64,000 nt of DNA, taken from positions 124,001 to 188,000 of the forward strand of contig JAPPFL010000065.1 of assembly GCA_028823855.1 (NCBI GenBank), in the 5' to 3' direction. Positions 57,439 through 64,000 of the stretch are shown piece after piece; the stretch's first letter is position 1; each line of letters starts with the position of its first letter. A model generated the notes under the pieces. The model searched no databases. It saw nothing but the letters and a program-made list of their open reading frames with translations, and was not told where the DNA came from. A program made the position numbers and the translations under genes. This DNA is from Albidovulum sp. GTDB taxonomy: Bacteria > Pseudomonadota > Alphaproteobacteria > Rhodobacterales > Rhodobacteraceae.

Positions 57439-58600
57439 TTGGCCGATTACTGCGGTCTGTCGGGCAAAGCAACGCGATCCATTCTTGCCAAAGATGCTGG
57501 TAGCGGTCTTCGCACGTTGGGGCGCCTCCACGCAGGCGAACCATCGACACTCGACACATTCCCGCGCGTCGCCAAGGCGCTGGATCTGGGCGATACCTTC
57601 CTAGGCGCAATACCTGCCGGACAATTGCGACCGATCGAGCGCGTCTCGCGCGCCCCCGTTCGCGAGAAAACCGGAACCCGACCTAGACATGGCCGGACGA
57701 CCCGAATGACTAACGCGATCGTTGTCCTCTGGGGACGACTCATCGGTCCAGTGTCATGGGATGAAACGCGCGTTGTTGGAGAGTTCCCTTTGGCTCCGGG
57801 ATTTCTCGATGCCGGCATTGAGGTGGCGCCTCTAACGACGGGAGTCACAGAAATGCCGTTTAAGGTCCCGGGTCTCAACAGGGAAATCAATTGGGGTCTG
57901 CCTAGGTGGATTGCAGGCGCCCTGCCGGACAGGTTCGGCAACCGGTCAATTGACGCGTGAATTGCGAAAACCGATAAGACTCCGGAGATATTCAATCCGG
58001 TTGAACGACACTGCTATATCACCGGCCGCGGCGGTATTGGCGATCTTGAGTTAAAGCCTTCGCTTGCACAGCAGGCGCAAGCGAAAACCGGAAATTGCCC
58101 GATCGGCCGAATTGTCGAGGCTGGTGCTCGGCGGTCGTGCATACTTGGCCGGGCGGCTGGACGAATGAAACGATTCCATGTCTCTTAAAGACATACTGAG
58201 CGTTGGCGCTTCGGCAGGCGGTGCGCGAGCCATGGCTGTTCTTGCACGGAATCCGACGATCGGAGAGTTCGGGTCCCGTCAACTATCGGCCGACGAAGGC
58301 TTTGAGCACTGGCTCCTGAAATTCGACGGCGTTTAGAATAACGGGGACAAGGAACTGGTGATCCGAAAGGATTCGGCCGGATCGAATTCGCCAAAGCCAG
58401 CATGGCGCGCGCTGCCGGTATCACGATGCCGAAATGCCGGCTCCACCACGAGGACGGCCGCAGCCGCTTCATGACGAAACGATACGGCCGGGATCAGACC
58501 GGCCGCAAGATCCACGTGCATTCACTCGTTGCGATTTAGCGCTTAGACTTCAACGACACGTCAGCCAATTCCTTCGAACAGGCCATTATGACGATCCGGG
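57439..58600 (+). pseudogene. Decayed hipBA-type locus
   Basis: The first part (57439-57690) is like a HipB-type XRE regulator: SGLRTLGRLHAGEPSTLDTF then RVAKALDLGDTFLGAIP. The second (57705-57960) is the HipA N-terminus: VVLWGRLIGPVSWDETRVVG, APGFLDAGIEVAPL and LPDRFGNRSID, then a stop. More HipA text follows in other frames up to about 58600: FNPVERHCYITGRGGIGDLE, FEHWLLKFDGV, RIEFAKASMARAAGITMPKC, RLHHEDGRSRFMTKRYGRDQ and ANSFEQAIMTI. Intact HipA is a Ser/Thr kinase toxin acting on a tRNA synthetase. Multiple frameshifts rule out function. Confidence 0.8.
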
Positions 58601-58614
58601 GCTAGAGCCTAGGG

Positions 58615-59110
58615 ATGCCTGCCGTCGCGCTCTCGGTGGACGAAAGGGCGCAGATCCAGGTGCTTGGACGGACGCGGGCATCGCTGCCGATGAAGCCTGG
58701 GCATCCCGAGACCCGAACCCGCGACAGCAAGCGCCACGGCGCCGCTCGGAGGAGTTCCTCGCCTTCCGCGGTCATGCGGGTCGCAGGATCTAGCCCGGCG
58801 CGGATGCGCGTCACCCTCGACAAAGTCTCCTCCCGCAAGTCGGCCGAGGTTCATGAATGTCTTAAGGACCGCCCCGCCGGAACTTCCGCTTCACTCCGAC
58901 ATCGGACTCCTAGCCCAACGCCGTCGAGGGCTTCTTCTCCAAGCTCTCGAGGCAAGGGCCCAAGAACGCCGCCTTCAACTCGCGCGACGAGTGAATCGCG
59001 GCGATCGCGTGCGCATCGAGCACCGCAGCGCCTACGACGCCCGGCTTTTCCTCCGGAGCCGATAGCCCGAGGAATTCGTCGCCTCGTCGAATTGAGGCCG
59101 CCGGAAGCTG
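58615..59110 (+). mobile_element. IS630-family transposase remnant
   Basis: Frame 1 reads ALSVDERAQIQVLGRTRASL, then PMKPGHPETRTRDSKRHGA, as in IS630 transposases (VDEKSQIQAL.RTQP.LP, …T.DYKRHGT). From about 58917 another frame reads NAVEGFFSKLSRQGPKNAAF, the IS630 C-terminal motif (LN.VE.FF..L), then a stop. The DDE region between is lost or scrambled. The frame-1 part is open into the next gene, so an automatic caller could fuse it to the dehydrogenase; that would be wrong. Confidence 0.75.
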
Positions 59111-59199
59111 CGGGAAACAGTAACATCCGTTTGAATCAAGCTACTAGGGTGGCTTTACCCGTTGCATCAAGAAATATAGAGTGCAATGCCAACTTACGT

Positions 59200-60210
59200 A
59201 TGAGCAATTTTATGCCCAATAAATCGCTTCAGAAAGTCGCCGTGGATGCTACGTTCGATTTGCGCTGGCTCGACAATTTTTCGGACAAATTCGAAGTGCT
59301 GGAGTTTAGCCATTCCGACGCGGCGCGCATGCCGAAAGTGGCGCAGCCACTGCGAGCAATAATAGGCCATTCAGCATCAGCTCCGGATTTCGACCTGTAC
59401 CCGAGCCTCGAAATTTTCTCGAATTTCGGGGTCGGCTATGAATCCGTGGATTCAGCATACGCAGCCAAACGTGGAATCGTCGTTACAAACACTCCCGGAG
59501 TTCTGACAGAAGAAACGGCCGACACGGCGTTGGGGCTTCTCCTCAACACGCTGCGTGAATTGCCGCGCGCGGAAGCGTACTTGCGTGCGGGTCGATGGAA
59601 AAAGGAGGGAGACTATCCGCTCACTCAAGGTACTCTTCGCGGGAGAAAAGCCGGGATTTTCGGCTTAGGAAGGATTGGAAAAGCCATTGCTCGCCGCTTG
59701 TCCGCTTTTGGCGTACCTGTAAGTTATTGCGGACGAACGCGGCAAGCCGAGTTGGAGTTGCCGTACTTTGAACGGTTGGTCGATTTAGCCAGTTCAGTCG
59801 ACATTTTGATTGCATCCGCTCCTGGAGGTGCCAGTACGAGGCATGCGGTAAACGCGGAAGTATTGGCCGCACTTGGCCCGAATGGAGTATTAATCAACAT
59901 AGGCAGAGGTAGCGTTGTCGACGAAGCAGCACTGATTTCCGCTCTTTCCCGGGGTGCGATCATGGCCGCAGGTCTAGATGTGTATGAAAACGAACCGCAA
60001 GTGGGCCCGAAATTGCTTTCTCTGGCAAATACTTGCCTGCTGCCGCATGTCGGATCTGCTTCGGTCGCCACCCGGCGGTCAATGGCGGAGTTGGCCGCCT
60101 TGAACGTAGTTTCCTGGATTGAAGACGGGAAGGCTCTTACGCCGGTCGCCGAAACCGCTCATCTTGCCGAAAAAAGTTGGGATAGCGGAGCATTGGTTGG
60201 AAAAGATTAA
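59200..60210 (+). CDS. D-2-hydroxyacid dehydrogenase (glyoxylate/hydroxypyruvate reductase type)
   Basis: 336 residues. NAD(P)-binding IFGLGRIGKAIARRLSAFGV, then LINIGRGSVVDEAAL with the catalytic Arg, the Glu in DVYENEPQV and the catalytic His in LLPHVGSASVATRRS. It probably reduces a 2-oxoacid (glyoxylate, hydroxypyruvate or an aromatic 2-oxoacid) with NAD(P)H. The start is the ATG at 59200 or 59212; the open frame back to 58615 is transposon debris. The stop overlaps the RidA-like start (TAATG), so the two form an operon. Confidence 0.9.
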   Translation: MSNFMPNKSLQKVAVDATFDLRWLDNFSDKFEVLEFSHSDAARMPKVAQPLRAIIGHSASAPDFDLYPSLEIFSNFGVGYESVDSAYAAKRGIVVTNTPGVLTEETADTALGLLLNTLRELPRAEAYLRAGRWKKEGDYPLTQGTLRGRKAGIFGLGRIGKAIARRLSAFGVPVSYCGRTRQAELELPYFERLVDLASSVDILIASAPGGASTRHAVNAEVLAALGPNGVLINIGRGSVVDEAALISALSRGAIMAAGLDVYENEPQVGPKLLSLANTCLLPHVGSASVATRRSMAELAALNVVSWIEDGKALTPVAETAHLAEKSWDSGALVGKD

Positions 60211-60602
60211 TGTCGAAATTGCATATTCATCCGTATGAAACTCGCTATCATGCGAAGGCGATTTACTCAAAAGCGATTCGCGCCAGCGGCGATTTCGTGT
60301 TTATGCAAGGTCAAGTTGGCGTGGACGACGCCGGCGAGCTTGTCGGGCACCAAGACCCGGGGCTTCAAGCGGACCAGGCCTGCCGCAATATCAAAAAGTG
60401 GATGATGGAAGCCGGCGGCGACCTATCCGATGTATGCAAACTGACTGTCTATGTAACAGATATTTCGTATCGCCCGGCGGTTTATGAGTCGATAAATCGG
60501 TGGTTCGACGGAGTGATGCACTGTAGCACGGGCGTTGTCGTCCAGAGTTTGGCCGATCCGAAGTTTCTAGTCGAAATTGATGCTATGGCGGTCATAGACT
60601 GA
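60210..60602 (+). CDS. RidA/YjgF-family protein
   Basis: 130 residues. RidA fold text: AIRASGDFVFMQGQVGVDDA, ACRNIKKWMMEAGGDLSDVC, KLTVYVTDISYRP and LADPKFLVEIDAMAV with the conserved Glu. By eye, the arginine that RidA proper uses to bind 2-aminoacrylate is replaced (HCSTGVVV instead of PARS.V.V), as in other Rid subgroups. It may hydrolyse a different enamine or imine. It overlaps the 2-hydroxyacid dehydrogenase by one base, suggesting a shared pathway. Confidence 0.88.
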   Translation: MSKLHIHPYETRYHAKAIYSKAIRASGDFVFMQGQVGVDDAGELVGHQDPGLQADQACRNIKKWMMEAGGDLSDVCKLTVYVTDISYRPAVYESINRWFDGVMHCSTGVVVQSLADPKFLVEIDAMAVID

Positions 60603-61785
60603 GCACGATGCTTGCAGATCGGTCGCCTAGTCGATTGATCGAAACCGATTGCAACTGGGATTTGGCCGTATCGCCGCAAAACTGCTCCATATGATCTCGG
60701 AGGCGTTGATCTGACGACGAAAAGAAATTCAATCGAATGCAAATTCATGATCTAGTTGCCTCATCACTGCCTTGCCGGATCAAAGGGAACTCGTCGGGTT
60801 GCGCTGCATGGGTGTCGTTGGCGGGGGATTGCCTTCAACAACGCGACGATTATTGCCGCTCCGAGCGGCCGCAACTGAACGTCGGCGATTTTTCCTTCTC
60901 AAACTAGATACTAGCTTGATCCGGAACTTAGTTAGCTGCGAGTAATTTTGCCGTTCACGGGCTTTGCGTAGTTTCCGAAGAAAATTATCGGATAGGAAAC
61001 GAAGTGCGACGTTGCAGCGGGCTTCTTAATGATACGCATTTTATTTCTTACTGATCCGCCAAAAAATCAAATTCTATGTGCTTCGGGTGCGCATTGGCGG
61101 CGGGGACTGGCGTTCCTCCGTGATGTCTTCGTCTCGGTCGCGAGGGAATTCCCGTCCTGTCTCCTGCAAACAAAATTTTACCGATCAAATCTCTAGCTCA
61201 GCGTTACGCTCCCGACTTGATCCATGTTGTACGAGAGCCGCGAACGACGGAGTAGAAACGCCGACAGGGCAAAAGAGGAGGGATTTGGTTCACGAAAGCC
61301 TAAATGGCGGAATTTTAGTCCATTAGCGTTTGTCAAAACTCTATCTGTCCGTTGGGCTTTGTTGCGAAAGAGCAAAGGAGCGAAATTCGGAACACGGTTG
61401 AACTCGTTCTATCCGCCGAAGGCGTCCTCTGCCTGCTGCGTACGACGAAACTGCGCTTGCCTTTGCAATGGGCATACCGGGACTTCACGATTCCGCTGAT
61501 GCCCGGGATTTTATTCTTTGCTCTTTTTGCCGGGATTCGGCGCACGCACCGCCAGTAGAACGCTTTTGGCAAACCGGAGAATTTCGACTTCGTAGAATAT
61601 TCTGCGTGCATTCGTTTCGCCAGAAATTTCTGACGAATACACATGAAATTACAACAATATTTGGTTTCAGCGATTGCGGCACCAACTAGATCTCTGCTAA
61701 ATTAGCCTCAAAGAATTTCGCAGTAGCCAAATTGATGTCGCGGGACAAGGCGACGTGCGGCACTTGGTCAAGGGGGGTCCAAGGA
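60603..61785. other. 1.2-kb gap without recognisable gene
   Basis: Many short frames on both strands. A plus-strand stretch at 61230-61500 and its minus-strand counterpart have no family match. No RNA structure or repeat identified. Confidence 0.4.
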
Positions 61786-62652
61786 ATGACTTTAACATCG
61801 AGTATTGTTGAGTCTTTTTCGCTCGCCAATCCGGGTGAAACTGATACTTCGGCCATTCGGATCTTCAAGCGGTTGTTTAACTTTTTGGCGGTTCTTGCCG
61901 CCGGATTTATGGTTTTGTCTTTCGAGGTGGCCGCTCAAACTGTCGCTGAGAAACCCTTCTACATGCGATTCGGCGGAGTGGTGGAGCATGCTAGTGAAAC
62001 GCGCTTCATTGATATTGAGTGCGACGGCCCGCGGCGAATTCATGGTTGCGGAACGGGTCCGGACGGTCTGAAGAGAGGCATAGGCGGTCAATTTGGTACG
62101 GCAGGCGGGTTTGAGGTTGGGTTTGGGTATCGAGTGGCCCCGGGTTTTAGGCTGGAAGGAATCATTCAGAGTCGGCCGCCGTTTAAATTTAATGGCCATT
62201 CAAATTATAATTTGGCTCCTGAGAATCAACGCGCGACTGCAGAAGTTTCAACATTGTCGGTTATGTCGGCCGCATTTTATGATTTTCCAGAAACGATCTC
62301 GATGCCGTTCGGAGATTTTCGTCCTTACTTCGGATCCGGAGTCGGGTATTCGCGAAACAAAATTAGCGAGACAAGAATTAGCTTCCCAAATACTACAACG
62401 GTAATTCCGAGCGGTCAGACAAGTTCGATTTCTGCATTTTTGGCGATCGGAATCCTAATGCCGGTCAGTGAGGTTATTACTTTGGATATCGCTTGGCGGT
62501 ATACGGAACTGGGACAAGTCGAAACCGGTCCGGGAAACGCGTATGTTGAATACAGGGACGGTAGACCGGCTATTCTGCTTCCAGTTTCAGCCGAGACGCG
62601 CGGGCACTTGCGAAGCAACGGACTCGCAATGTCATTGATTGTGCCGTTTTGA
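61786..62652 (+). CDS. Outer-membrane beta-barrel protein
   Basis: 288 residues from the ATG at 61786, which has a GGGGGG site eight bases upstream (61772-61777). The signal peptide (FLAVLAAGFMVLSFEVAAQ) is preceded by an unusually long N-terminus of about 24 residues. The mature protein has alternating aromatic strands typical of small porin-like or OmpA/Opa-like barrels (YMRFGGVVEHASETRFIDIE, GFEVGFGYRVAPGFRLEGII, FRPYFGSGVGYSR, AMSLIVPF). It ends with an aromatic residue (Phe), as outer-membrane proteins do. Function unknown; not linked to the neighbours. Confidence 0.75.
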   Translation: MTLTSSIVESFSLANPGETDTSAIRIFKRLFNFLAVLAAGFMVLSFEVAAQTVAEKPFYMRFGGVVEHASETRFIDIECDGPRRIHGCGTGPDGLKRGIGGQFGTAGGFEVGFGYRVAPGFRLEGIIQSRPPFKFNGHSNYNLAPENQRATAEVSTLSVMSAAFYDFPETISMPFGDFRPYFGSGVGYSRNKISETRISFPNTTTVIPSGQTSSISAFLAIGILMPVSEVITLDIAWRYTELGQVETGPGNAYVEYRDGRPAILLPVSAETRGHLRSNGLAMSLIVPF

Positions 62653-64000
62653 AGTGGGGACGCGCGCCGCCGGACAAATCGACATTCAATTCTTGAATCC
62701 CCTCGCCGCTAGGGCGAATGGAAAATCCGACAGCGGAATCCATGTTTTATTTTCCCGATAGTTGGCATTGCCGTTGGAGAATCAAGCCGGGTTGGCAAAA
62801 AAATTGGACCTTGCATCTGACTTTGCCGGACAACCGAATAAAAATGCTCAACTTCCGGTAAATTGAAGCTTCGCCATCGCAAAATGCCGGCTAATGTGTC
62901 TTCAACGCCGAGTCGAAGCAGTTCGAAAGGTGCGGCAAGCTGCGATTCACTGAAAATGAGCGGCGGGCGCAGTAAAATCGAATTGCTTAGCGGCCGGCAC
63001 ACGGGGCCAAGGTCTTCGCATGAGTTTGCAATGCGTCTAGACACCATAAGTTCGTATGGAAATCTCTCGTTGGATTCCTTGGCAGAATCGATTCCGGGCG
63101 CTCCCCTAAAACTGGACATGCCTACTATTCCGACCTTAAGGAGGCTTTCGAATTCATGCATCTATTTGAATTCCGGAGAAATCCTTTTGACGTTGCACCA
63201 AAGGCCGCAATTTTAGAATCAGTTCAACGGCCTCCAATACGACCTGTTCCTTGCGGTGTTGACGGTGGGTAGCCGCTTGCGACCAGGGCAATTGCAGTCT
63301 GCCCTCGAGATCCCGGGTCTGCACCCTCGGAAAGTGACGGTAGTAGGCGTTTTCGTATTACATCGGCAGCCATGGCAGTTGTGCCTTTCAGACCGGACTC
63401 GAACCTCGACGATTCATTGCGGGTCGCATTAATCGACGTCATATTGCGAAGCATAGAAGGTCTGAAGATGTTACTCGACCCTTGCCGCGAACCATCCGCA
63501 CTTCCGGCTTCCAAGTCGGGCAGGATCGGCATGCTCTTCAGGCTGGAGTAAACCCAAGCGATCGATGACATCGGCCTCGCCGAACTGGTCCCGAACAGGC
63601 TATGCGCGGACTCCGCTGAAAACCCGGCCAGCATGGTTAGGCGCACTCGCATTGTTGGCCCTCTGAACGCGGAGGCGACGATGAGGCGCACCAAGTAGCA
63701 CCGAAGCGCAATTTCGCGCGAGACGAGCGAGCGCCTCTACGAGGCGAGCGGAGTCGTGGATGCGGTGAACCGGACCTATCGCGGGGATAGGGCTGCAATT
63801 GTCGCCTTTTTTCCCGGTCGAAACTGTGAGCATGGATGGTGTCCCGACGATATTTTAGAGGCTCAATTCAACGGGAAGTTGCAATCGATCGCCGACTGAG
63901 GCAGAGCGGGAATTTCCTTCACGCGACGGGCACTTGATCAGCTGGTTTCAGTATACTGGAAGTGGAAATCGGGCGAAAGTCGCTTGGGGCTACGAGAACG
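62653..64000. other. Gene-poor end of window
   Basis: Open frames on both strands are short and none is family-like. A plus-strand stretch around 63710-63895 (SERLYEASGVVDAVNRTYRG then VAFFPGRNCEHGWCPDD) looks protein-like and may be an eroded or partial small gene, without a recognised family or clear start. Confidence 0.35.

Noticed and set aside
58615..60210. 531-residue 2-hydroxyacid dehydrogenase
   Set aside because: The first about 195 residues are IS630 debris in a chance open frame; the enzyme starts at 59200 or 59212.
1..64000. CRISPR array or prophage
   Set aside because: No regularly spaced repeats and no phage structural or integrase genes were seen.

Overview
The window reads as a chromosomal segment of an alphaproteobacterium. 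The main evidence is a gene order typical of that class: murA, a DUF2948 gene, hisD, a UPF0262 gene, a low-molecular-weight phosphatase-like gene, infA, maf, rng (RNase G), yacG and tRNA-Phe. It is joined further on by the group SUV3-like helicase, fdxA and CarD. Base composition is moderate, and many genes overlap by ATGA or start with GTG or TTG. No taxon below class can be named from the sequence alone.

Layout. 1-6.7 kb: a TerB-like membrane protein, a decayed brnTA toxin-antitoxin locus, an ABC exporter, an acyl-CoA synthetase and tRNA-Thr. 6.8-15.9 kb: the murA-to-tRNA-Phe block, interrupted at 10.95-13.67 kb by a decayed defence island (hsdR, a DUF433/DUF5615 toxin-antitoxin pair, an IS110 end). 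16-28 kb: an ArsR/ArsP-like pair, a DUF2927 lipoprotein, rluB, tadA, a ceramidase-family protein, gatCA, a lipoprotein, an AmpD-like amidase, RNase P RNA with a near-consensus promoter, rpmG and an enoyl-CoA hydratase. 28-38.8 kb: a broken PQQ-dependent dehydrogenase, unidentified coding debris, trimethylamine monooxygenase (tmm), and a divergent five-gene branched-chain-amino-acid-type ABC transporter followed by an unknown gene and an IS5 remnant. 38.9-50 kb: housekeeping genes (Bax-inhibitor-1 family, quinone oxidoreductase, hisN, SCP2, TPR, helicase, fdxA, CarD, cobS/cobT). 50-55 kb: an Lrp-type regulator divergent from hpd (4-hydroxyphenylpyruvate dioxygenase), then a 1071-residue reductive dehalogenase fused to its own flavin/2Fe-2S reductase. 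55-64 kb: a KamA-like radical SAM enzyme, hipBA and IS630 remnants, a 2-hydroxyacid dehydrogenase overlapping a RidA-like gene, an outer-membrane barrel, and a gene-poor end.

The most striking feature is the self-sufficient, cobamide-dependent reductive dehalogenase directly after hpd, close to two cobamide nucleotide-loop genes (cobS, cobT) and an Lrp-family regulator. I infer a route for debrominating or dechlorinating a halogenated aromatic, perhaps a halotyrosine derivative, and feeding it into the homogentisate pathway. The second is tmm beside a complete Liv-type transporter, which suggests coupled uptake and oxidation of a methylated amine.

Every recognisable selfish or defence element here (BrnTA, HsdR, DUF433/DUF5615, HipBA, IS110, IS5, IS630) is broken, while the housekeeping genes look intact. 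The accessory layer of this genome seems to be decaying.
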